In this document: piece by piece, positions 35,925 to 48,074 of the stretch
How the letters are laid out: every line of letters begins with the position of its first letter
Position numbering within the stretch: the first letter of the stretch is position 1
Assembly (NCBI GenBank): GCA_024349245.1
Contig: JALDNG010000007.1
Location: 1,804,501-1,868,500, forward strand
Source of the DNA: Neodontobutis hainanensis
Lineage: Eukaryota > Chordata > Actinopteri > Gobiiformes > Odontobutidae
DNA length: 64,000 nucleotides
Direction of reading: 5' to 3'
The notes under the pieces: generated by a model
Told to the model about the DNA's origin: nothing
The model's database searches: none
The model's input: only the letters and a program-made list of their open reading frames with translations
Program-made: the position numbers and the translations under genes

Positions 35925-38125
35925 ATGTCGAGACTCATTGTTAAAAATCTCCCTAACGGGGTAAGTATACATCAGTCCAAAATACAGTATTATTGTTCAG
36001 TCTTTTACTATAACGTCCTGTAACTTCACAGATGAAGGAGGAGAGATTCCGGTCAATGTTTGCTGCTTTTGGTACCGTCACAGACTGTACTCTAAAGTTT
36101 ACTAAAGACGGCAAGTTTCGAAAGTTTGGCTTTGTAGGGTTCAAATCCGAAGAAGATGCAAACACAGCTCTGAAACATTTCGACAAAAGCTTCGTGGACA
36201 CGTCCAGAGTTACGGTATGATTACGAGCTGATGTAAGCACAGCATCTGCGTCAAAAGTGTTTATTCCAAGTTAATAATGCGTAGGAACACGTTTCTTTTA
36301 TTTGCAGGTGGAAATGTGTAAGTCTTTTGGGGATCCCACTAAACCAAAGGCATGGAGCAAACACACTCAAGGATGTGTCCACGACAAAATATCTGCCCAG
36401 ACAGAGAAGAAAAAGGTGAAGATAAACCTGCAGCCATATATGGCAGGATTATCATTTAACTGTCTAAAGGTGTATTCACTTACTTAAAGGTTGACTTATT
36501 TTTAATGTTTTTAGAAGAAGAAACTGGAAAATGAAACCACCGATGCACTGGGAAATGTACGTCAGTAGGAATTCACGTTGTTGTAGTTGAAGGTTACCTA
36601 CAAATCATTTTCTTTTTCTATAGTCTAATGCCCACCTTTTATAGCCTTTTTGTTTTTTCTCCTGTGCATCAGCTGGAGGAGGATCAGGGTTTCAAGGAGT
36701 TTCTTTCAGCGCATCAAAACCGAAGCCAAGCACCAACATGGGCAAATGATACTGCACAGCAACCAACTAATCTTTACACCAACAAAAAAAAGACCTCAAC
36801 AGAGGCAAAAAAGAAGAAGACCGCTTCAGATGATTATCTCAACTTTGATTCTGATAAGTCAGAGGATGAACGAGAAGAGGAGGAAAAGGAATATGATGAA
36901 GATGAAGGTAGGTTAGGTGTCATTTGGTTACCTATGACAAAAGAACATTACTGACATATTGCATTTTACTTTTCTTTTACAGATGAAACTAAAGAAGCTC
37001 AAAAATGTGGTCTATCAGACATGGAGTACCTGCGTTCCAAAGTGGCACTCACAAAGGACACTATGGAGAGAGACGATGCTGAAGTTGATGATGAAAGCGA
37101 TGAAAATAACATTTCTGGAACTGTACAACACACTGATAGCGCCTATGAAAGTGGTGACAGAGAAAACATCTCCAAGACTGCTCTTTCCTCAAAGGATAAG
37201 GAACTATGCAGATCAAAGAAGGCAACAATGAATGAGGTAATTGGTTTAAAATAAACGTCTGTCTCAGTAATTCTGTTTACAACACAGCAGTCTTTGTCAG
37301 TACTATCCTATCTCCAGACAGAGCCGCCCACTGAGTTCACTGTCAAACTTAGAGGGGTTCCTTTTAATGTCAAAGAGGTTAGGCCACTTTCACTTTACAG
37401 AATTATTGGTAAAAAATAATGTGAGTTTGTATACATCGACATGCTGTCATTTTTATCTTTGACACTATAGCAACAAATCCGTGAGTTCATGACTCCACTG
37501 AAGCCAGTAGCCATTAGAATTGGAAAGAACGAAAGTGGCAACAGAACAGGTATGTGGCAAAATGCAGTAGCTTTTCTGGTTTACAATAACTTGATACATT
37601 TCCAGACCCCTTAAGACTGTATCATGTGAGCAAAAGCATGTGTTTTATTTTTTTCAGGTTATGTATATGTGGATTTATGCTCTGACGAAGAGGTGCAAAA
37701 AGCCTTGAAAAAGAATAAAGATTACATAGGTGAAGATAATTTCTAGCAAATATTTTTCATCACAAAATGAATAAGTTAGAGGTAGAGGGATCTTAATGTA
37801 CAAAATGACTGCATTATGGTACTGTTTTTCAGGAGGGCGTTATATTGAAGTCTTCAGTGTGGATTCCTCTGGCATCAAGGGCAAGAGAAAGGAAAAAGAA
37901 ATTGACAGGACCTTTATAAGGAAACTCAAAGATGATGAAGAGGAGGAAGATGTGGCTGAGTCAGGCCGCCTCTTTGTTAGAAACCTCCCTTACACATGCA
38001 CCGAAGAAGAAATTACAGAACTTTTTACAAAGCACGGTCTGTTTTATGTTACATGATACATATAATTAGCACAAGTACTGAGAGTAACAAACAAATACTA
38101 TGTGCATTGTGTGTATGTATGTATA

Positions 38126-38178
<53 letters not shown>

Positions 38179-40874
38179 TTATTTATTTATTTTTTCTTTC
38201 TTTCTCAGGACCTTTGTCTGAGGTACTGTTTCCTATTGACAGTCTAACCAAAAAACCAAAAGGTTTTGCATTTGTAACTTACATGATCCCAGAAAATGCA
38301 GTTACAGCTTTGGCTCAGCTGGATGGACACATATTTCAGGTAATTCACAGTTTTATGTAGCTTTGTCTTTCTGATTAGGTTGCCAATTGTTGCTGTGTTT
38401 GACCTATAGGGTAGGATGCTTCACTTACTACCTTCCACAATAAAAAAGGACAATACTGACTCCCCAGACGGAGGTGCTGGTTCCTCTTCCTTTAAACGAC
38501 AAAAAGACGCTAAAAATAAAGCTTCAAGTTCCAGGTATATATTTAATGTTCGGTTCATCTGGAATTTTGGATGTGACAATGAATGGCTTTTAATTATTTT
38601 TTGTGTTGATTTAGTTCCCATAACTGGAACACTTTGTTTCTTGGGACAAGTGCAGTGGCGGATGCCATTGCTGAAAAGTACAATACCACAAAAAGCCGAG
38701 TTCTGGATCATGTGTGTAACACTATATTTCATTTCCAGGATGTTTCCCCATGTTTAAATATTTGTATTAAGTGCTTTGTATCCATTTCTTACTTGTTTGC
38801 TTGCAGGAAACAAAGGGAAGTGTTGCAGTGAGAATGGCTCTGGGAGAGACCCAAATTGTTCAAGAGACTCGACAGTTTTTATTGGACAATAATGTTTGCC
38901 TGGATTCCTTTAGTCAGGTAGGTAAACCAGGTTTAACTTTTTCAAATGTAGTTAAACAAAGGTTCTCAGTCATCCATGACATATTCAAAGCATAGTCCAG
39001 ATTCCTTCTTTGAACCCTTTACTTATATTATATTATACTAATAAAACCTTTTAATGTGTCCCTATGGACAGGCTGCTGCTCCAAGAAGTACAAGTGTAAT
39101 CCTTGTGAAAAACCTTCCTGCTGGAGTGACAGTGTCTGAGTTGGAGGAGCTTTTCTCACTTCATGGTTCGTTGGGCAGAGTCCTGCTCCCACCCTCAGGT
39201 CTCACTGCAGTAATCGAGTTTTTGGAACCCACTGAAGCAAAACGAGCCTTTACTAAGCTGGCGTACAGCAAGGTATGAAATGCACAGCAGAAATATGTGT
39301 GTTAGTTGCATGTATGTTCCTTCTGTGATAAACTTAATTATTACAACTTCCAACCCTAGTTTCATCACATCCCTCTTTATTTGGAGTGGGCACCTGTGGG
39401 AGTGTTCAAGGCCAAACCAGAACTAGGTATAATACCAGAAATACTTTCATAATCAGCAGCACATTTACAGTATTATAAATAAATAGAAGTGTTTGAGCGT
39501 TGTTTCCTTTTTTTTTTTTTTTTTTTTTAAAGAAGAGAAGTTAAAAGAAGAGAAGGTGGTGGAGCAGGAGGTAGCTGATGATGATGATGAAGAAAATATT
39601 CCTGGATCAACACTTTTCATTAAGAATCTTAACTTCAGTACAACAGAGGAGATACTACAGGAGGTTGGACTGAATAGTTAATAATGAAAAAAAAGTTGTT
39701 ATTTAATAATAGACTAGTTACAGAAATTGTTATTGGTGTTTTTGTGGTTTGTTGTAGAAATTCTCCAAGTGTGGGAAGATTTTATCCTGTACCATTTCAA
39801 AGAAGAAAGATAAAACGGGTATTAATTTACTAATTTTAAAAGGAAGTTGGTCAAACCTGTCTTGGAACAAAAACACATTTTTAATGTTTTTTACTTTTTT
39901 AAAGGGAAACTGTTATCCATGGGCTATGGGTTTGTGCAATATCAAACAGCCGAGTCGGCACAAAAAGCCCTTAGGCAGCTCCAGGTAACAAGAATTTCAT
40001 CACTTGTACTTCGGTGATCTTCAACTGCGTTTTGTTAATGAGTCTTTTTCTCTCAAACAGCACTGCAGTGTTGATGATCATCAATTGGAGTTAAAGATTT
40101 CAGAGAGAGCTACAAGGTATGATTTGCTTCATTAGTATAAAATGTTTGCCATAAAGGAGTTAAATAATTTTCTGTACAGTTACAAAATGTTAACTTACTG
40201 TCATGCGTGTGTTTAGGTCCACTGAAGTGACTCACAAAAAGAAACAAGCTGAGAAAAAGCAGACAGGGTCCAAGATCCTTGTGCGTAATGTTCCCTTTCA
40301 AGCCACTGTGAAGGAAATTCGAGAACTCTTCTGGTATTCTTTAATGATTACAGTTAAATTTAATATTGTAACTTTAGTGAGTATTCATAATTATTCCTCA
40401 CCCTTTTCTTAGTACATTTGGAGAACTAAAGACAGTTCGCCTTCCTAAAAAAGCAGCTGGATCAGGGAATCATAGGGGATTTGGCTTTATTGACTTTATT
40501 ACAAAACAAGATGCCAAGGTTTGTATGTAATATGACATTTTTGGATATAGACAATGATCATAAGAATAATACACAATTTTTTTTCTATAGAAAGCGTTTG
40601 CTGCACTTTGCCACAGCACCCATCTGTTCGGTAGACGTCTTGTGCTTGAATGGGCTGATGCTGAGGACACAGTGGAGACACTGAGACGGAAAACAGCTGA
40701 ACATTTTCATGGTACATTGAACTGCTTTAAGAAATTAAATATTTCATTCACATGTATTTTTTTATACAAATAAAATTGTCTTTCATTGCAGTGCCTGCAA
40801 AAAAGCAACGGAAATCTGAGGTTTTGGAAGGAATTTTGGAGACAATGGAAACTGATGGAGGGGAAGAAGACTGA
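35925..40874 (+). CDS. rbm19: RNA-binding motif protein 19 (six-RRM ribosome biogenesis factor)
   Basis: Twenty-four exons in consistent phase give 919 residues (human protein about 960): 35925-35960, 36032-36214, 36308-36415, 36515-36556, 36673-36907, 36983-37236, 37318-37377, 37471-37549, 37658-37729, 37833-38036, 38209-38339, 38410-38534, 38615-38711, 38807-38917, 39072-39272, 39360-39426, 39533-39663, 39758-39818, 39905-39984, 40061-40116, 40217-40333, 40413-40518, 40591-40711, 40792-40874. It starts MSRLIVKNLPNG, as in vertebrate RBM19. RRM cores are seen at the N-terminus and near residues 290, 390 (GRLFVRNLPYT), 585 (ILVKNLPAG), 693 (TLFIKNLNF) and 796 (ILVRNVPF), with acidic linkers between. 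The family acts in the nucleolus in pre-rRNA processing. A polyadenylation signal lies at 40989-40994. The plbd2 start codon is only 296 bp beyond the stop. Confidence 0.95.
38119..38190. repeat. (TA)n and (ATTT)n microsatellite in rbm19 intron 10
   Basis: A run of about 20 TA dinucleotides passes into ATTT repeats and ends at the pyrimidine tract of the exon 11 acceptor (38209). Length changes here could alter the spacing between branch point and acceptor. Confidence 0.9.
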
Positions 40875-41124
40875 CAATCTGTCAAAAAAAAAAAAAAAAA
40901 ACATTGATGTAGTATGGTGACTCAGTTTGTGTATAAAAAGGACACTTACGGATTCATTTACAAAATAATAGTAATGTCAGCTATATAAAATAAATATGGA
41001 GTGTTTTTTATTTTAACATATTTGTATTAAATTGAATCGTTAAGAATTGAGGTGTAAGTGCTTCTTCTGGTGCGTGTGATGATGGCGGAAGTCTTTTATA
41101 TTGAAAGGTCTTGCTTCTGGGTTA

Positions 41125-41156
41125 TCAGGTGACCAGTCACTGATTGATCATATGAC
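41125..41156. promoter_or_regulatory. E-box pair (CLEAR-like) before plbd2
   Basis: TCAGGTGACC (41125-41134) and a CATATG E-box (about 41149-41154) lie within 50 bp of the start codon. The first resembles, but does not equal, the TFEB/TFE3 CLEAR consensus GTCACGTGAC used by lysosomal genes. A weak call made mainly because the gene product is lysosomal. Confidence 0.2.
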
Positions 41157-41170
41157 TCGTTCTAATCAAC

Positions 41171-44100
41171 ATGGCGTTCACGTGTTTTGGAAATTTTACC
41201 GTAGCGAAAGTTTTGTCGTTATTTTATGTTTTTTGTTTAACTAATGTGGCAGTGCGAGCTGAAACACAAACCGTTGTTATTGATAAACAAAGTGGACAGC
41301 TTACAGTCGTCAAAGGATATCAAAAAGATTTTGTCGCCCGGGCAAATTTTACCGATGACATCAAAACGACGGGGTAAATAAGTGTTTCCTCATTACGTTT
41401 ATCTGTAAAGACACTTAAAACTAACGACGATTATGTTAAAACTGCAACAGATTGAAAAAAAAATATTTAAATAAAAAGTCAATATTGTGGGCGTGATTGA
41501 CACAGGGCTATTAATAATAGACACGATATAGATTATCTAGACAAAGATTTTCATAATTTGTTTGTTGAACAGGACTATGTACAGGAGCCTTAATCACAAA
41601 ATAAAATATGCTTTGTACCAGATATGGCTCTGATCTCGTTTCAGTTGGGCTTTCTTGGAGATAACTACCAACAGCCAGTACAATGACAGTATCCAGGCTT
41701 ACGCAGCTGGGGCAGCGGAGGCAGCAGTCACATCCGAGGTGAGCTCAATTTGTCAACATTTGCTAGACTTTTATTAACGTTTGGTCCACCTAGCCCTATA
41801 TTTTTTATTATACTGCTGTACATGTTTCAGCTAATCTACAAACACTGGATGAACACTCTAATGGGCTACTGTGGCCCTTTTACACCACAATCAGGTTACT
41901 GTGATCAGCTCAAATCTTTCATCACCACCAACCTGGAGTGGGTTCAAGACCAAATAGAGAAGCAGCCAAAGTCACCCTATTGGTATCAGGTAGCAGATGT
42001 ATACTTTTAGAAGAAAGTAAGTCACTGTTGTTAAAATAAAACACAATAGCCTATGTGCGTGTTGTGTCTTGTCAGGTACGCCTTGCCCTGTTACAGCTGA
42101 AAGGTTTGGAAGACGGCTACAATGACCAGCTGTCTTTTCCAACAGGACCGTTATCATTTAATCCATTTGGTTTTCTGTATGTAAATATTTTAATTTGTCA
42201 CTTATCAAAGACTTTTAATTAGTTCTGGCCAATAATAAAACTTGACTGACTACATTTCTTATAGACTTTTCCAAATGGGTGGAGATCTTGAAGACTTGGA
42301 GTCTGCTTTGAACAAGTCAAGTGAAACTCGACCTCTTGGATCTGGTTCCTGCTCAGCTTTAATTAAGTTGCTTCCAAACAATAAAGATCTGCTTGTGTCA
42401 CACGACACCTGGAACACTTACCAGTCTATGCTACGCATTATGAAGAAATACACGTTTCCCTTCAAAATGTCTCCTTTGGGTAGTTTGTCATTTTAATCTT
42501 GTATAGTTTGCAAGATCGAACTGGTGTTGATGTTTGAGTAGTATTAAACGATATGTCTTTGTTTTGTCTTTAGGTAATGATCTTATCTCTGGTGGAACTC
42601 AGGCATTCTCTTCTTATCCTGGATCTATTTTCTCTGGAGATGACTTCTATATACTAAGTAGTGGCTTGGTGAGAAGCTCTTTCCTAGCTGTATTAATTAA
42701 GAGAAAATGGCAGCAATTGCTGTAGATTGTCAACACAAGTTTTTTTTCTACAGGTCACTTTGGAAACAACCATTGGCAACAGTAACCCTACTCTCTGGAA
42801 ATTTGTTCAGCCCTCTGGAACAGTGATGGAATGGTTGAGGAATATTGTTGCTAATCGGCTGGCTGCTACTGGCATTGAGTGGGCCAATGTATTCAGCAAG
42901 TACAACAGTGGAACGTGAGTTTGCTCGTACATGTTCGCAGCAAATGTTATTTTGGCAAATCGCAAGTTATAACTGATTTTATTGTTGATGGTGTTTGTAC
43001 TGTGTAAACATGGTTGCTTCTTCAGTGGTCACTTACTGTGACATGGCTAAAGTTCAGTAAAAAATTTAGTGTAAATTACATTGATTCCTTCTAGGTATAA
43101 CAATCAGTGGATGATTGTGGATTATAACCACTTCATTCCCGGAAAAATGGACATTAAAGAGGAACTCTTTGTTGTGCTAGAGCAGATTCCGTAAGTTTCA
43201 TACATATTTTTTAAGATTTCTTACATCATTTCACCTAAAATTTGCCCTTTGCCTTCACTGTTGTAGTGGACTGGTTGTTTACACGGATAAAACCCAGGAA
43301 CTAATGGAGAAAGGGTACTGGGCCAGTTATAACATTCCGTAAGTGTCCATTAACTTTGCACTGCATCAAAATATAACAAAAAAGTTTGAACTGCAGTAAT
43401 GTAGTATACACAAGTGTCAGGCATCCTCAATTTTATATTTAACCAATCAGATGAAGTCTGCTGCATAAAAATGGATGAGAAGTTTATGTATAGGCTACTT
43501 GCTGATGGGTGTCTATGTTTGCAGTTACCCCAAAGTAGAAAGACCTTTTTTATTCAACAATTATTTTGCAAATTGCATGTATTATGAATATTATTTTGTG
43601 CAACCTAAATACACTGTGCTTGAAGTATGGTTACTTATGTGTAGATACTATGTGGACATATTCAATGCAAGTGGCTGCAATGAGCTTGTTGACAAATTTG
43701 GACCATGGTTTTCTCTGGACAAAAACCCTCGTGCTCAAATATTCAAGAGAAACCACACAGCTGTCACAGATATTGACTCGATGATCCGCCTCATGAGGTA
43801 GGTCTTTGGGTTCCAGATCTCAGTGAAGTCCTGCTTACTGCTTGTCAAATGTGTACTTTTTAATTTAAGGTAATGTTCAACCCTTTCTAAGATATAACAA
43901 CTTCAAAGAAGACCCTTTGTCAAAGTATGATGGCTGTGATCCACCTGCTAATGCAGAGAATGCTATCTCCGCTCGCTCAGACCTCAACCCTGCAAATGGC
44001 ACATACCCCTTTGGTGCCTTAAAGCAGAGACCACATGGAGGAACTGACATGAAGGTTTTACAATTGTTCTAATGTTTTAGCTATTGTTGTTCTTGTTTAG

Positions 44101-44317
44101 GTATGTGCTCAAATTTTTATATATACATATATATTTTTCTAAACAGATGACCTCCTATGAATTGTTCCATGATTATGGCATGCTGGCAGTAAGTGGGCCA
44201 ACCTGGGACCAAGTGCCCCACTTTCAGTGGAGCACTTCTCCGTACACAGACCTATTGCACATGGGCCATCCTGATAAATGGACATTCAAGCCAATTAAAG
44301 TAACTTGGACTTCTTAA
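41171..44317 (+). CDS. plbd2: Phospholipase B-like 2 (lysosomal, LAMA family)
   Basis: Twelve exons give 560 residues: 41171-41373, 41645-41738, 41831-41989, 42076-42176, 42265-42479, 42574-42668, 42754-42914, 43095-43190, 43267-43338, 43645-43797, 43892-44054, 44147-44317. The N-terminus (first 30 or so residues, hydrophobic, VLSLFYVFCLTNVAVRA) is a signal peptide. Conserved blocks include GWAFLEI, HWMNTLMGYCGPF, SPYWYQVR, GSGSCSALIKLL, NNQWMIVDY, ARSDLNPANG and GPTWDQVPHFQWS. By family knowledge the Cys in GSGSCSALIK (about residue 215) is the nucleophile exposed by autocleavage of this Ntn-hydrolase; it is present. Exon 11 has a weak donor (GTTTTA). A polyadenylation signal lies at 44587-44592. 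The protein is expected in the lysosome lumen. Confidence 0.94.
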
Positions 44318-45503
44318 CTGATTTTGCTACTGTATTCACAAAGAAATTAAGCAGGCAGATGCATTGCTTCTATTTTTAAAGGGATTAGGGAATTTAAATC
44401 AATGTGATTGGCTTTTAAAATTACCCTTCCCAGCAAAGACAGAGTAATCTATACAGGTAAAAGGGAATCAATGCTGCTATCCTACATTTTAAAAACATGT
44501 ACAGAACTGAACTTTTTATTTTTATTTTTTGTGTTTTCACATTGCATTGTAATCATTAATATGTTATGTTTGTCTTGATCCTTCTAAATAAATATTGTAT
44601 AAATATAATAAATATTGTTTTGTTTTTTTTACACGTAATTCAAATAAACGCTTGAATTTAAATTTGTGAGTTATGCTTTTACAAGATTGTGATGTTGTAC
44701 CAGACTTAAATTAGATTTTTTACTGTTACCGGAATTCCATATCAACTAGTGCAATAATTGCGATAAAACAAGTTCATTATTATTTCTGACGTTAATAGGC
44801 AACGAGGAACGTACAGTGTAATTCCGCTTTCTTTTCCTGTAAGTCTCTAAACCACGTGATCCGCAGCGTCTCTGGTGATTGGTTCTGAACATGTGTCGTA
44901 AAGTGTGTTCAGTGTTATGTTTTGGAGGCTGCTGACTAAAGTTGACAAACATGGAAATCTTGTATGCTGTAGATATCGTATTTTAAGAATCTCACTAAAT
45001 TTCTCGACGGTAACGGAGATTAAAGGTAAAGTGTTACTGCTAGTTTTCTTATTTTTATTAAAACGTTCTGCGTGAACTGCGCTTCAACCATTGGCTTCAA
45101 CTGAGAGATAAGACTTAAGGTATCAACATGTCTACCAGTCATTATTACTCTTTAAAGTTTTTGTAACCTGACGTGGCACTGCTATATAATAACATGGCAG
45201 CCGTAGCCTTCGTATGATCGGTTACTACATTTCGCTTGACAAGTTTAACGTCACCGGGATTGTACGTCTGGGTTTTTTCACAGTTTCAGTCACATAAATG
45301 ACGGTCCCATTATGCAGACTTCACATGTGTTTTATTCATTGATTGTTTATATTATAACATACAATAACTTATCGTACAGAAAATGCTTAATCATTTAAAA
45401 TCTATTTTAATTTACTAATCGTATTTAATCTAGTGCTACAGTTTTTTTTAATGCATTAAAATTGTATTTAATTCTTGTTGAAACCAGGCTATTGTGAACT
45501 GTA
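44318..45503. other. plbd2 3' UTR, intergenic and 5' UTR of the next gene
   Basis: The region starts with the plbd2 3' UTR. A CACGTG E-box (CCACGTGATC, 44852-44861) is followed by a likely non-coding first exon of the TMEM219-like gene, ending at a donor at 45025/45026 (TTAAAG|GTAAAG). The next acceptor is GAAACCAG at about 45487. No other gene is supported. Confidence 0.5.
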
Positions 45504-46797
45504 ATGATGGTATTATGGCAGCCCAAGACGAACCTGAGAGAATATGTAACCCACAATCCTCCCGGAGTGACTTTTTTTCTTTGTCTGTTGGCTCTGGCAC
45601 TCTCATTCATCGGTCTCAGTTCTTACAGCTATACTCACATCCTACCAAATCCAGACACAGTAAAGGTAAGCATACACTGGTGTAATATGTAATCAGGTTA
45701 TTAACATATTCTAAAGATCATACTGAGCAATATGGCTTTAACTTTCTCTTAGGACTGGAACCATCTCCTGTCTTCCTTATCACAGTATCACCTGTGTGTA
45801 AAAAACAATACAAGTTCAACACTGCTAGTCTCAACCATCCCCTCTGCTGAGAAACAAAACATACAAAAAGAATATTCACTTCAAAATACTACAACCCCCT
45901 TTTCTGTGGCACATTTACATCTTCAGGTTCCTCTGATTGTGACTTCTAAATCAGACAGTAGCCCTCTGAAAGACATCTCTCTGCAAACCAGTTTTACTGC
46001 CAGTGAACTACAGCTTGATGGTGGTAATACACAAAATGCCCTGCATTTGTGATTTGTGAATCTATTAATGTCTTTTTTTCTTTTTCTAATTAGGAAATGA
46101 CATATTTACTGTGACTATTGACATTATGGAGGAAAATGACAATTGTGCATGCCTTACGATAAATGCGTCAACTTTACTGCTGTCTCTAACTCCGTGAGTG
46201 TCCCATTGATTTGCATTTGAAAATTACATACGTAATTTATTGTTAGCACAATATTTTTGTGTGTTTTTAATAAAGACTACCACCAACATGTTCACAACAT
46301 GTGAAAAACATACAAGTCATCCATGGTGAAGCTAGCAAACAAATGACAACGTCACAAACCTGCTATAGTTTACAATCCAAGAATGACCCTGCATTCCGGG
46401 TTATGTTGACAAAGGTGCATTTTGCCAGTTTTGACAATAACAAGTTCCAAAACTCAGAATAGGTATTAAGTATTTCTTATTTTTTTTTTTAGCAAGATCA
46501 ACTTGTGGCTGTGCAACATCTCTTGGAAGTCAGTGCTGTTTTGCTTGGAGTTTGTTTAATACTTTGTATATCTGTAAGCCTTACATATACTGTACGACGT
46601 CACCACTGGAAGGGAGGGGATCTTCAAAATGTAAGTATTAAGTTTTTTACTATATAATGAATAGATTCAAACGTAAGAACTGTGTGTGTCTACATATGTG
46701 CATGTGACAATAGATTGTATACACTAGATTATAAATCAGACATTTTTTATTTACCCTATCTTTTTTACATTTACAGGAACCTCTGATTGACAATTGA
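45504..46797 (+). CDS. TMEM219/TMEM248-family membrane protein
   Basis: Six exons give 275 residues: 45504-45665, 45753-46020, 46094-46193, 46276-46414, 46493-46630, 46777-46797. The start is the first of two adjacent ATGs. A hydrophobic segment at about residues 22-44 (GVTFFLCLLALALSFIGL) and one at about 233-255 (LLEVSAVLLGVCLILCISVS) flank a lumenal or extracellular region that begins VKDWNHLLSSLSQYHLC. That Asp-Trp/Cys pattern after the first helix is typical of the TMEM219 and TMEM248 families. The short cytoplasmic tail contains RRHHW, closer to TMEM219, the reported IGFBP3 receptor, than to TMEM248. Length is between the two (about 240 and 314), so orthology is left open. AATAAA lies at 47112-47117. 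Confidence 0.72.
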
Positions 46798-46914
46798 ATA
46801 CATCTTCTCCGTTTACATCTCAGAGACTGTTTAAAGCATAATTTATTTGATTCACCCAAAGAACAACAATGTTAATGGGTTTTCTTATGTTAATGTGATC
46901 TTACTACATTTACC

Positions 46915-47065
46915 AATTTTATTTTTTTGATTGGGACAGTGCATGTTGACTGTTACATTGATGAGCATGTAAACATTCCAGCACTATTTGAACCGGGTAG
47001 GGCAGGATTTGAACCACCAACCTACCAGATATAAGACAACTGCTCTTCCACCTGAGCCTTGAGTA
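46915..47065 (-). mobile_element. tRNA-derived SINE fragment
   Basis: On the minus strand there is a tRNA-like head: GGCTCAGGTGGAAGAGCAG (A-box), then GGTTGGTGGTTCAAATCC (B-box). It is followed by a short body ending CTGTCCCAATCAAAAAAA. It lies about 120 bp after the stop of the TMEM219-like gene, inside its likely 3' UTR. Confidence 0.6.
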
Positions 47066-47117
47066 AACCCAAATTTGAGGATGCTTTGTCATGTTAAGGC
47101 ATTATATATACAATAAA

Positions 47118-48074
47118 TGTTTACAGTAGATTTTTATTATAGAAAATAGAATATAGAAAATATATTATATAACGTATAAAACTTTAATAATTGGGGTAAA
47201 AATTTGGGGGTAAGTACTTACAGTAACATAAATATTAATTTAAACGTGTTGTTTTGGAACTTATTAATAAACTCAACACTTTCTTATTAGTAATAGTGTC
47301 TGCAAGTGTTATATTGTCATTAAAAGTGTACAGGTAGTGCCTTATTTTGTTGTGAAAGTGTGTGTTCCAATGATTGCTACGCGTCTAAGGGTACATTTCT
47401 TCTATTGGCTGTATATGGAAAGTGAAGGCGGGATTTGTGGCCAGAGGAAACCACCAGGGTTATCCATCGTCGGAGGGCTGAGGATCTCGCGGCCCGACAA
47501 ACTGGCTCATGATTAGAAAAAAAAAAACCTCAGGTGTTTTTTTTTGTTTGTATGAGTTTTATCCAAGATTGACGACGCTGCTAAACACCGTCTGCAAATA
47601 ACGGTCTGCAAAGTTAGTGAACATTTCTTCACTTGCTAACTGCTAGCTAACATTACTGTGGGGTTAAGCTAGCTAACCAGCCTCACCTCATAAACAGTCC
47701 GTGCTGTTAAACGGCGCTACTCGCTAACTAGCGTTTAGTTAACCATTATTAACAGCATTGCGTATCGTTTAGCATTATGTTATTATATATTTATAAACAA
47801 TATTGGTCTGAAATAACTGACGTCTGATTGTTTAGCATTAGCTGGTTGAATCAAGAAGTGGCTGCTAATTTTGTGCACCAATGCACCTCGCTCTTTGCTG
47901 TGAAATTATGCCAAACAGGCCTCCCACATGGTCACACTCACCTGAAGGAGGGGAAGAAGTATACCATGCCATCATCTGATGGGACATTGTTATTTATGAA
48001 AGTAAACAAAGTCTATTGTATTTTTCAGGTCTTAGAAAAAGCAGACCAAGAGGAAGCATACATACTTTTTGACC
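47118..48074. other. Intergenic and 5' UTR of morc2
   Basis: A GC-richer stretch around 47420-47510 (GGGATTTGTGGCCAGAGG, GAGGATCTCGCGGCCCGAC) is the likely morc2 promoter and first non-coding exon. An acceptor at 48028 (TATTTTTCAG) opens the exon that carries the start codon at 48075. An overlapping ORF (47828-48124) in another frame is not supported. Confidence 0.5.

Noticed and set aside
42574..42668. plbd2 exon 6 has FSGDDFYIL where the mammalian protein has FSCDDFYIL, first read as loss of the catalytic Cys
   Set aside because: The nucleophile of the family is the Cys in GSGSCSALIK, which is intact in exon 5. The Gly is probably an ordinary substitution.
43525..43620. A possible extra plbd2 exon after TTTGCAG (YPKVERPFLFNN)
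   Set aside because: The homologous protein continues directly from the NIP end of exon 9 to the YYVDIFNASG of the exon at 43645. The extra segment has no counterpart in the family.
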